Below are positions 23,202 through 32,657 of a stretch of 64,000 bases of DNA, piece after piece. Positions within the stretch are counted from its first letter, which is position 1. Every line of letters starts with the position of its first letter. Both the position numbers and the translations under genes were made by a program. This DNA comes from Lichina pygmaea. Taxonomy: Eukaryota > Ascomycota > Lichinomycetes > Lichinales > Lichinaceae. The stretch is from positions 5,084,001 to 5,148,000 of the forward strand of contig OY730169.1 in assembly GCA_963422465.1 (NCBI GenBank), read 5' to 3'. The notes beneath the pieces are model-generated. The model was not told where the DNA came from. It searched no databases and saw only the letters and a program-made list of their open reading frames with translations.

Positions 23202-25612
23202 CCGTACGACAAAGTACGCGCTACGATACCGGTACAGCATGCGCCGTGTCCGAGCGGGCCTTCCATCGATCGGCCCAGGAGCGGACCGCGACCGCGGCGC
23301 TGCAGGCAACGTACCCTCGTACGTCTTATATCACGTCACCCCGGACGGAACAGCGCTGCCACGAGCCTCGGAGATCTTCATCGTCGGACGACGGGCTGGA
23401 GTCCCGTCGTCTTGGACCCGTCTGACAAGACCGGTGCGGCCATGGGCCGAGGCAACGACAAAGACGTCGGCGGTTTCGGGTTCCGTGCAGAGGCCGAAAC
23501 ACAGACCGTTCGCACGGCACGATCAGGTCACGTGATCTACAACTCTCTCCCGTGTGTTTCACCCGTTCGAACCCCTCCTCTTCTGCCGACGGCTTGATCG
23601 ACGGGTGTTTTAGCCCTGGACGTCGCTGCCCCTACCAAGCTCGAGTGTTCGAGCCGTCCGGTCGACGCTACAGGTGGCGGGTCGTCTAAGCAGCGCTAGC
23701 CGGCGCTAGCGCCGCAAAGCCTCCGGGCTCGTTACCTAGGCCGGTGCACCGCCAAAATCCGACGCAGAGCTTGAGACACCCTCAGACTTCTCCTCCGGCT
23801 CGGGTCTCTCTCAAGGATGGTCGGCGGTCATCTCTCGTCGCCCGTTCGACGGAGAGTGTCGCCGCCTTCCATCGCCGTGGATCTGACGAAAAGCCTTGTG
23901 AGTCGGTGCCACGTTCGACGCGGAGCAAGCGGTTCAGGCTAAGCAAGAGACAAGGCTTATTTGGCGCCGATGCATGCCCCCGAGCGATGGTGAGCGCGTC
24001 ACTAAGCTTACCGAGCTCGAGCTAGCCGCACCACCTGCCGATCTAGGGAGGTTCTGCGGCGATGCCGAGATCGGGGAGGAGGAGGATACGAAAAGACCGA
24101 CAGCGAGTCTCCTTCTGCTTCTGCCAGCCGTTCGCCGGCGGGCGGCGGCGGCCGCGAGACACGTGATCTCGTCGTCAACTCGAAGCGACCTCGTACGTAG
24201 GCACTTGGCACGCTTGCGTACCGTACGTACGGAAGTACGTACCTTCGTACCTACGTACGTACCGGATCATCGCCTCGAACAGGCAAGCGCCAGGTGGCTT
24301 TGCACGCTCCGCCACACGTCCGGGCCTCGCCAACGGGCCGCTTACGTCATGCGTCCCGACATGCGCCTGTCTTCCAGTCGTCCGATGTCAGACATCGACC
24401 GCCGTCGTTTCGTGTCGAGCCGGCGGTGGTGTTGTGGAGGGTGCAGTGGCATCCTGGCGTCGAAACGGTTTCGCCAGGAGGAGGTACGGTACGTTACGTA
24501 CGTATGTACATGGTACATACGTACCGTCATCTGCCCCACGTGGCTCTCGTCAGGCCGCCGTCGTCCGCAGCCGTCAAGGACGTCTCGAGGCCGCTTTCCG
24601 ACGCGGCGAAGCAGCCCCGGTCCGGATCACATCGGACATCTGCTGTGGCAGCGTACGTACTACTACGTACGTCTGCCAAGGCAAGGACGGATGCGCGGCG
24701 TCGAAGAGACCAGATGCGACTGTGGCTTGGCCGTCACCGTCGTCTGTCCACGTTTGTTTCTCTGTCTCCTTTACTTGGCCCCGACGCTGTCCTGTCTCAT
24801 CTTCTCTTTTTCCCATTGGTAAACACATACGTACGTACAGTACGTACGTACGTGTCAGCGTATATCTTGTACCGAGGCATCACATACAACCTCAATCTCC
24901 CCTCCCCAGCCCATGCTTTTCCTTCTTTCCCCCCCTTCTACCGGCAGCCGGCCAGGTGCGAGAGCCTGTCGATCCATTGGCCGCCAGCTCATCCCTCCCT
25001 TCCCCCCCCCCCCCCCCCCCCCGGCGAGCACTCCGTACGGGGCACTCGGATTTCTGCTTTTGCCGAGGGGCAAGGAGACGGAGATCGACAGGCCGCAGGA
25101 GTCGTCCCACCGGTGCCGCCGTCCCAGACGGGTCTTGACAGCCGCAGTTTTGAGTCAATTACAAGGTACGTAACGTGGCGTACGACGGTACTTGTATCCC
25201 GTGCCAACGCACATGCGGGGCCTCGGATGCGCCTGTCTACGTACCTCGTACGGACCGTACTATATGCACAGATGCCGCATGGGCTAGGGAGTTGGCACAC
25301 TGCGAGAGTCTACTGCACTCACGATTTGTCGCTGCCGTACGGAGGGTACTTGCTCTGGACTGGCGTGGTTGGAGTGGCTGCCGTGGCTGCCGCAGCTGCT
25401 GTGGCTGGCATGGCTGCCGTTCTAGTCTCCGTGCTGGCCTTGCAGTAGGTCTCAGAATTGTCCGTCTGCGTGGCTCTGTCACCTCTGTCGACTCCTTGCG
25501 ACTCCTGTCAAAAATCTGTCAAACCCCGTCAAACTCTGTCAACTGTCATGCATCAACACAACAGATCATCTTTTTTTTGGTCATGTCAATGACGCAACCT
25601 ACATCATGTCGG

Positions 25613-25715
25613 CATATCAGCACATGAACACATCAGCACATGAGCACATCGGCACATGAGCACATCGGCACATCGGCACATCGGCACATCAGCATATCAG
25701 CATATCAGCACATGG
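25613..25715. repeat. 9-bp tandem repeat (CACATCGGC-like)
   Basis: About 11 head-to-tail copies of CACATCGGC, CACATCAGC or CACATGAGC, degenerate at two positions. Noncoding. Confidence 0.85.
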
Positions 25716-26091
25716 AACACATGTGTCTGCAACTGCACTGTACTGTACCGTACTCTACAGTCCTGGCTTGCGACAGCAAGTCACATGAGTGGGGCTTTTG
25801 ATTCTGATTCTGTTCAGGCATTCTCCTAGTCAAGAACCCCTCCCTACCCTCCTCTACCGGATTTCTGTCCTCACGTAACGTACTGTAAGTCGTACGTACG
25901 TATGTACAGTAACTTCTTCATCGGTAGGACAGGAGCCAAGTACACTACTACCACGACCACGACCATATACACTCAGAGAAACCCCCTCCCCCCAAAAAAA
26001 AATATCTGTTAGGCGGACAATATACGAGTACATCCTCACGACCCTCGTCGGAATTGTAGGAAAGATGTAACCTGATCGCTCCTGGAGCAGC

Positions 26092-26355
26092 AAGAAGAAG
26101 AAGAAGAAGAAGAAGAGAAAGAGGAAGAAGAAGGGGAGGAAGAAGAAGAAGAAGAAGAAGAAGAAGAAGAAGAAGAAGAAGAAGAAGAAGAAGGGGAGGA
26201 AGAAGAAGAAGAAGAAGAAGAAGAAGAAGAAGAAGAAGAAGAAGAAGAAGAAGAAGAAGAAGAAGAAGAAGAAGAAGAAGAAGAAGAAGAAGAAGAAGAA
26301 GAAGAAGAAGAAGAAGAAGAAGAAGAAGAAGAAGAAGAAGAAGAAGAAGAAGAAG
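26092..26355. repeat. Long GAA/TTC trinucleotide tract
   Basis: About 260 bp of AAG/GAA triplets with a few interruptions (GAGAAAGAGG near 26115-26125, and GGGGAGG near 26131 and 26191). It lies about 170-440 bp downstream of the ORC4 stop codon. The minus strand is a pure pyrimidine tract and gives poly-Phe, poly-Leu or poly-Ser frames that are not genes. Confidence 0.95.
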
Positions 26356-26528
26356 GAGCAGAAGAAAGGACAACATCGCCAGAAGATGTGGTGATAGAGA
26401 ACTCCCCCCAAGTACGGTACTTCGTACGGCTGGGACTCCCAGCTCGCTGTTGTAATATAGCTCTTGGACTCGTAGCGGCGCCCGGTCGGTGGGCTTGGTC
26501 GTAGGGGAGGTAATGCCATGTTTTCAAA

Positions 26529-26976
26529 TCAAATTTCCTTGCACCATCTTGTCATGACCGCGTTGAGTCCCGGAATGACTGCGGTTCCCAAAGTTGAGCT
26601 GCGACTGGCCCGGGTGACTGCACTGGTACCAGCACTAGCACTGGCACTGGCACTGGCACTGGCACTAGCACCACCACCACCACCACCACCACCACCACCA
26701 CCATTGCTAACATCTGTCGTCGAAGCGGAGAGCGCGGTCGACAGAGCAGGGATAATCTCCTCGAGCGCGACGTCGACGCGCCACATCCGGCCCGTTCGAC
26801 CAACCTCCTCGCCCCCTCCTCCGCCGCCACCGCCGGTCGACGTGATGGCCGCCACCGTGCCGCCGGAACCGCCCGCGCCGGAGACCGGCACCAGCAGCTC
26901 GCAGCGGACCAGCTTCTCCCAGGCCGAGACGCCGACGTCCCTGCCCCAGACACGAAAGCCGAGAGTAGAAGTGACT

Positions 26977-27023
<47 letters not shown>

Positions 27024-29346
27024 TTGTCCGCCCTTGCCTCTGCTGCCGCCGCTGGCGCTGGTCGGCGCCGAAGACGTGGACGTCTGGATCCGCGCGCGCG
27101 ACGCGAGCGACGTGTATTCGTCGTACGCCATGTCGAAGTTGCACGTGTCCGTGTCGAGGACGACGTCCAGCCTTGCGGCGGCGATCAGCAGCGAGAGTTC
27201 CAGCTCCGACAGGCATGGGAGGATGGACAGTTTCGAGTCCGGCGGCTGGAGAGACGCATGCATGGCCTTGTGGCTCCGTCGGTGCGGATCGTCCTCGGTC
27301 GTCGCGGCCGTGCTGATGGGGAGGATACAGGCGCTGAGGAACTCCTTGACCGATTTGCTGCGGTAGTAGATCGACTGCACGAGCTGGCCAAACGAGGAGC
27401 CTTGCTCCCAGAGTCTCTGCGTCCGAGAGTCAGCCACGTCCAACTACATCGTACGGAAGCGGTCGCTGGCCGTCGCTCGACGGTGGAACGAGAGCGGAGA
27501 ACCGACCTGGACGCCGTCGTTCCACGTCCGGAGATCCTCTCGGATGCGCTCTGCCAGGCCATCCTCGAACGCTCGGCATATCCCGTCGCGCTCCTGCTCC
27601 GACAACATCAGGCCCTGACTGCAGACGGCCCAAAAGTCCGGCAACGATCGGGCGAGCGGAACATGCACGTGCCGATGGCTGAACCGGCTCTTGACACGCT
27701 TCTCGAGAAAGTCGGCAACGTCGATGCGCGTCGACACGCCCAGGACGGCCACCGGCGCCTTGCGAGCCTGCGCCACGTCGAAGACGTTGTACAGCAGCGT
27801 CTGGCGCGGGTGGGAGGCGAACAGATCGAATTCGTCGAGCACGAAGATGACCGACTTGGCCGTCTCGTCCGTCGTCGTGTCCGACAGCTCCGAAGGGTGA
27901 GACAGCAGCGCCAACAGCGAGGCGAGGATGTCGGCGTAGTTGTTCGTCTGGCCCGGCTTGTCAGTCTCGCCCTTCGAGCCGTATCCGGCCCGTTCCTGCA
28001 TTCGACCGTCGTACCTTGACCGTGTCATCGTCTTCGACCTCCATCTCCCTCCCCAGCTGCCGCCATATGTCCTTGAGAGCCAACTTATCGTCCGTGTGGA
28101 CGAATCCGTTCAGTCGAACGACGTGAAAGTCTGTCTCGTGTTCTCGAGACAGGTCACCGATGACCGACTCTACGAGCTGATCACGCTTAGGCCCCGACAT
28201 GGCAACCAAGAGACAGGAGCTTACCGTCGACTTCCCCGTCCCTCTCGCTCCGATGATCAGCAGCGAGTTTCCTTCGCCGGCGACCACGCTCTGCTCCACC
28301 GTCTGATGTACCTTTTGATACTCCTCCTTCAGCCCGATGAGCCGCAACGGTCTTCTCCCTGTAACTTTCTCGAGGATCGTCTTTTTGACGAGCCGAGCTG
28401 CTTTCTCGGACCTGAAATCGTGCACCAGTTGCTGGAACAGCTCGGCCAGCCCCAAGATCTTCGTAGTGCCCCGACGGCGTTCGTCCGGGAGAGGGTTCTC
28501 CGCCACTTGTTCCCCACCCTCCCCTTCGTGAGTGGGCCCAACTTCCACCTTGGGGCACTTCCGCGGCCTGCCCCGTTTCCGCTTGACCGGCACAGACACA
28601 GCGATGGAAGCGTGTATTGCCGCAGAGGTGGTAGTAGTCTTCTGCGCTGTCGAGCTTGTGTCCTGCGTCTCGTCCAGACCACCGTTAAGCATCGAAGAAT
28701 CCATCGGTTCGTTACGAACCTCCAAGCTGGGTTGGCCGTCTTCAGGTGCGATATCTTTGTCTGCAGATATTCTCCCGCGCTTCGACGCCACATCTCCATC
28801 GGTCTTGCTCCCTGTTCTTGCCGACGACAGCTTCTCCAGGAATCGATTCGGCCTGCGTCGCTCTCTGCCGTTCCGACGGAGCGATCCAGGTGTCGACTCC
28901 ATGCCGTCTGACAGGCGGCCCTCCTCATCTCTCTCATCGATCAGGTGGGACAACCGGACGTCCGTAGACGGCGCCGACGACTTCCTCGGCCGTCCTCGGG
29001 AACGCTTGGTTGGGGGTTTCGCGATGGCCTCGTCATTCGACTCGTCACCGACGGTTCCCCTTCCAGCAGGATCATGGAGAGCTGTCTGAGCACCTTCTTC
29101 TTCGAGAGCGATCGCTGTGCCGTTGGTCCGCGTAACTCCGGCATTATTCGCCTGGTTTGGAAGGCTTCCATCGTCGTCTTTCCTCTTCCTCGGTCCACCT
29201 CTTTTTCTTGTCGAAGAGACGCTACTCGGGCCTGCATGTGGACTTGATGCCGGTAGTGAGGATGCATCGTCGAAGTTGTTCGGTCTCCTCCTCTTTGCGA
29301 AGCGCGGCGATTCATCAAAGCTGTAGATATCCGCTGGGGGTGACAT
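26529..29346 (-). CDS. ORC4: Origin recognition complex subunit 4
   Basis: AAA+ subunit of the ORC that marks replication origins and loads MCM. The N-terminal ~270 residues are basic and disordered with two clear AT-hooks, RGRPRK at about 117-122 and 258-263, plus a GGPRKRK cluster near 50. The AAA+ domain follows: GLKEEYQKVHQTVEQSV, Walker A GARGTGKST ending exon 1, LVESVIGDLSREHETDFHVV, and Walker B as VIFVLDEFDLF. Next come the sensor-1 region (APVAVLGVSTRIDVADFLEK) and RVKSRFSHRHVHV. The last exon starts RLWEQGSSFGQLVQSIYYRS and holds the winged-helix region (LSELELSLLIAAARLDV, NFDMAYDEYTSLASRARI), ending TRWCKEI. Homopolymers interrupt the C-terminal part: about 15 Thr from an ACG tract, then Gly11 and an Ala-Ser repeat. 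About 880 aa, long for ORC4 because of the N terminus and these insertions. Confidence 0.92.
26974..27022. repeat. GTC/GAC trinucleotide tract inside ORC4
   Basis: About 15 perfect GTC triplets on the plus strand, read on the minus strand as ACG (Thr). It sits inside the C-terminal winged-helix portion of ORC4, between conserved segments. Confidence 0.9.
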
Positions 29347-29627
29347 TTGCAGGCGGTGTCAATGCGCGTACTGAGTAACTTACGCGCCTCGAAGGAAAGA
29401 TTGCCACGAATCATGCTTGCAAAGTCATGTGACTTTCTTCTGTACGAGTACCGTACCGGTACCATACGTAGTTGAACACTACGAGCATGCTTACAGAGTC
29501 ATGTGACTTTTAGAAACAAATCCGTCAAGATTGGGTATCCCCGACACCATGTGAAGCGCAGATCAACGCCATTGCCATGCAACAAGAGGTCTATCGCAGA
29601 TCATAAAGCCAGATCGCTGAAATCTCG
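29347..29627. promoter_or_regulatory. ORC4 upstream region with paired TCATGTGA palindromes
   Basis: Two 26-bp near-identical direct repeats, 29412-29437 and 29486-29511, 74 bp apart. Each contains AAGTCATGTGACTTT or a one-base variant, a near-perfect palindrome around CATGTG. They sit 66-165 bp upstream of the ORC4 start, where a transcription factor site would be expected. The partner protein is unknown. Confidence 0.5.
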
Positions 29628-30989
29628 TCAGGCGCCCGGCTGCGGCCCTTCCCTCGCCCAGCCACGGCTCCTCATCCCCTCTTCGATGCTCCCCCAGATG
29701 CCCTCGACAACCTCCCGATCTCTCCATCTCCCCTGCACGCCGCTGTTACTGTTCCACTTGTCGACTGACGTGCTCAGCACTCCTCTGCCCCAGCCTTTGA
29801 CCAAGCTCGGCAGCTCATCGCCTCTCCACCCGACGTAGATGCCAAGGACGTTTCGAAAAAGGTCCGTCGGGTGCTGCCACTTGTAGGACTTGAACTGCCA
29901 CGTCTGCCCGGTGGTGAAGACGGCGACGACGCGTTGCCAGTAGTCGGGCTTGAACTGCTCGGGAGTGTCCACCAAGATGAACCGCAGCGGGCGCGAATCG
30001 ATCGAGGGCAGTACGCGAGAGACGTGTAGGATGTTCGCCGTGTTCGAGGAACCGGCCAAGGCCGAGTCTGGGGGGATGTACAGGCCCGATTCGAGGAAGG
30101 ATTTGACGTTGCTCATCCTCAACAGGGACGACGCAGACGGGGAGAGTAGGATGATCGGGTCGGGTCGGCGGCCGTTCTTCTTTGATTGGACGACGACGGG
30201 CTGGCTAGACGGGTGCGGCGCCATGGGCTCCATCTGCTTGCTGCGGTTGCGGCCGAGGAAGATCTGGGCTGATTTCCGAACGTGCGAAAAGTCCTGGGCC
30301 CGAGATACAATCAGCAAAGCTTTACTCGATCGCCAAGTGAGAGGCTGGCTCGGTCGACCGACCGTCGGTCTGATGCCACGCAAGAGCGTGTTCCTGTCGC
30401 CCATGCGTCGCTCGAGCCGGTACGTCTCGGCCAGGCGAGGATCGACGGACTTGCCCGGACGGCCGCCGGGACCGGATGGGACAGGGGCGATGCCACCTGT
30501 GGCTCCCGATGCCGACAGGGTCGAACCCGCCGCTTGCGCCGCCGCCTCGGCCGAGTCCGATGCCAGCGGCTGGATGTACTCGCTCTCCTCGGAAGCGCCT
30601 TCCAGCCAGGTGATCAGGTCCAGCCTCTCGACGAAAACGAGATTGTGCACGTTTCCCCCTGCGGCCCCCTGGGCAGACAGCTCCTCGTTGAGCTTCTGGG
30701 CCGAGGCGATGTAGTCAGGGATGGCAACATCTTTCTTTTGCCAGGCAAAGTAGATGCTCCGAAGATCCACTGGCTTGTCGGACGACTTGAATCGCGTCGG
30801 TATATCGAGACCGAACGTCTGTCGAGTCGGTTCGGTGAAGAGCAGCTGCGTGGCATCGGCGAGACTGATGCCACTGTCCGGTGTCCGAGCTGGGTCGGCG
30901 GACTTGGTGGGAACGATGGGTCCATCGGATGCAATCGCCTGTCGAAGCCGAAGAAGAGGGTCAGACTGAGCCGACTCCGCCATCGCCAT
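29628..30989 (-). CDS. CDC73: Paf1 complex subunit Cdc73 (parafibromin)
   Basis: RNA polymerase II elongation factor of the Paf1 complex, linked to H2B ubiquitination and H3 methylation. The N-terminal part has SDPLLRLRQAIASDGPIVP, FGLDIPTRFKSSDKPVDLRS and a block ending RRMGDRNTLLRGIRPT. A 69-nt stretch at 30294-30362 has GT-AG borders and no stop; removing it gives LLRGIRPTDFSHVRKSAQIF, the family junction. The C-terminal Ras-like fold domain follows (RRPDPIILLSPSASSLLRMS, RPLRFILVDTPEQFKPDYWQ, RVVAVFTTGQTWQFKSYKW) and ends WAREGPQPGA. About 430 aa when spliced. The frame is open to 31073; the Met at 30989 (MAMAESAQSDPLL) was preferred because the extension is not family-like, but 31004 is possible. 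Confidence 0.9.
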   Translation of the reverse strand: MAMAESAQSDPLLRLRQAIASDGPIVPTKSADPARTPDSGISLADATQLLFTEPTRQTFGLDIPTRFKSSDKPVDLRSIYFAWQKKDVAIPDYIASAQKLNEELSAQGAAGGNVHNLVFVERLDLITWLEGASEESEYIQPLASDSAEAAAQAAGSTLSASGATGGIAPVPSGPGGRPGKSVDPRLAETYRLERRMGDRNTLLRGIRPTVGRPSQPLTWRSSKALLIVSRAQDFSHVRKSAQIFLGRNRSKQMEPMAPHPSSQPVVVQSKKNGRRPDPIILLSPSASSLLRMSNVKSFLESGLYIPPDSALAGSSNTANILHVSRVLPSIDSRPLRFILVDTPEQFKPDYWQRVVAVFTTGQTWQFKSYKWQHPTDLFRNVLGIYVGWRGDELPSLVKGWGRGVLSTSVDKWNSNSGVQGRWRDREVVEGIWGSIEEGMRSRGWAREGPQPGA

Positions 30990-32657
30990 GGCTTGGCCGT
31001 CCATCTCTGGATTGGGCTGTATCGTCAGCCGAGTCGGTCGAACGCCATGAGCAGTGGGGAGCTGCTTTCGCACAGGGACGGTTCTCGGGGTAAGAACGAG
31101 GCGAACAGTCCAGAATGTACAGTGTACCTCCGTACGTGGGAAGTACCTACCACCAGACAGTACCGTACCTAGTACCGGTACTCGAAACCTTTGATAGAAG
31201 CCGCTACAGTATCACCTTTACAGATTCTGAGTCAGCAGCCTGCGCTACTCTTCGCCGAAGGTTCGAAGCAAGACCAGTAAATCCCTGCGAAGAGCCGAAG
31301 GTCAGGGGCAGGGCCACAAAACCATCTAGGTCCTACGATTACGTAGTACGGTAAACTACATGAAACCCGTACCGTACTGTATTACGTAAGCACAGCAACT
31401 ACTCTTCTCCCCGTCAGGAGATACGTAGCCACTGCTTGTTGATTACATGAGTTACAACATCATCTGGAGAAGATCTGGGTATGCTAGGAAGTAAAAAAAA
31501 ATACGGAGTACATCGCCTGGAACTACCAATGTCCAGACCCGGAAGCTCAGCTCTCCGACTGTGGAATCTTGCCTGGAAGCATCGCTGTGGCTATACCATC
31601 TCCAGTCGATCCCCCCCCCCCCCTTTGGCCATATAACCCCTTTTTTCCCACACGTTGGCATCTTCTTTCTTTCTCCTCCCATCCGACAGCGAACCGTCCG
31701 TTTCGCACCCGCCTCACGCCACAGAACAATCCTGTTCCCAGACCTTCACTAACTATTGTCTGATCTCGACTGACCTTATCGGTCAACGTCCGCCCGTCAG
31801 CGACTCGAATCTTATCGCCGTGTGCGTAGCCAAAATCAAGATTCCATATATAGTGCTGGTAGCTATCAGAACGTCAATCGTGGCCTATGAAGCCGTTGTC
31901 GATGTGGGTGTCCAAGGGTACATGGATTGTTTTCTGATTTTCCTTAAACCCCGACTTACAGATGTATGGCATAGTAAGATACTACTGTAGCTTGTATGGT
32001 CTTATACCTTTCAAGATTACCGGAAGAAAGCAAGCGGCCGTGGCGTCGACAGATTCGGAGCTCGAGCTTCACACGGAGACTGTCCAAGAGTCCGACAAGA
32101 CCGTGGTCGTCTAAGAAGCCGTGTAGGTACTGTCGACAGTTTCCGCATGAGAGCGTATCCTTGTTTTCAGACAGTTGTGACGGTCATATGCCACACCGAG
32201 GCGTCTCATTGAGCGTCGTGGAGGTGGAAACAGCGGAGCACGTTCGAATTTTCGGTTCGACATTGATTGTGGTACTGTCAGCGATATATCTAACCACTAC
32301 AAAAATCACCATCCCTGAGGGGACCGGTGGGACCGCTTTGCCGTGGATGATAGAGCGTCGATGTGCCAGTGGGACTGTACTTTTGGTCGGTCGGTGGCTT
32401 GCCCGCGCTTTGGGCTTTTACACACTGTTCTTTGCTGCAGTCTAGCTACGTTGCTTGGCATGGTTATGGGAGGACACGAAAATCAATGAGGCTACGACTC
32501 TCCCCTCGAGGACACAGTCCTCGGAAATCAAGTCGACGGGACCGACCCGTCACGTCCGAGTCGCTGGCGCGGGCCTCGGATGTGATTCGGCCCACTACCT
32601 AGATGTCCGTCAAGCTCTCCCCTCATCGACATCCTGCTGGGAACGCGATTGCAGCCG
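30990..32657. other. Intergenic, no gene recognised
   Basis: Holds the CDC73 upstream region, a GTACC-rich patch (31119-31180), a C14 run near 31608-31622 and several short frames, including a 149-codon plus-strand frame at 31996-32445 without a recognisable domain. No repeats of note beyond these. Confidence 0.45.

Larger units (their letters stand above)
19057..26528. other. 7.5-kb gene-free GC-rich region upstream of the RGS gene
   Basis: No frame here has a recognisable domain. Several long frames on both strands (for example 21049-21810 and 22449-23309 minus, 24294-25448 plus) are compositionally random or translate TACG tracts and simple repeats. Contents include a CTG/CAG tract at about 19308-19350, GGTGATGGC-type repeats at about 20095-20170 and 20260-20290, a GGA tract at about 20895-20930, C22 near 25003-25022, many TACG-rich patches (24209-24262, 24483-24530, 24827-24852, 25885-25909) and the tracts listed separately. 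It may include a long leader and promoter of the RGS gene, and a noncoding RNA is possible. Confidence 0.5.

Noticed and set aside
22449-23309. 286-codon minus-strand frame and overlapping plus-strand frames in the same interval
   Set aside because: All six frames are open for long stretches because the region is GC-rich. Arg/Pro/Ala-rich random composition and no recognisable motif.
24294-25448. 384-codon plus-strand frame
   Set aside because: Composition follows the underlying TACG repeats and poly-C (Tyr-Val-Arg-Thr and poly-Pro stretches). No domain, and overlapping frames are equally open, as expected in GC-rich noncoding DNA.
25613-25715. CRISPR-like array
   Set aside because: The 9-bp units are directly adjacent with no unique spacers, and the genome is eukaryotic. 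It is a minisatellite.
25854-26519. Minus-strand frames of 142-221 codons rich in Phe, Leu or Ser
   Set aside because: They are translations of the GAA/TTC tract in its three frames and have no start context, splice signals or domains.
31996-32445. 149-codon plus-strand frame
   Set aside because: No recognisable domain, no upstream signals, biased composition. Left as intergenic.
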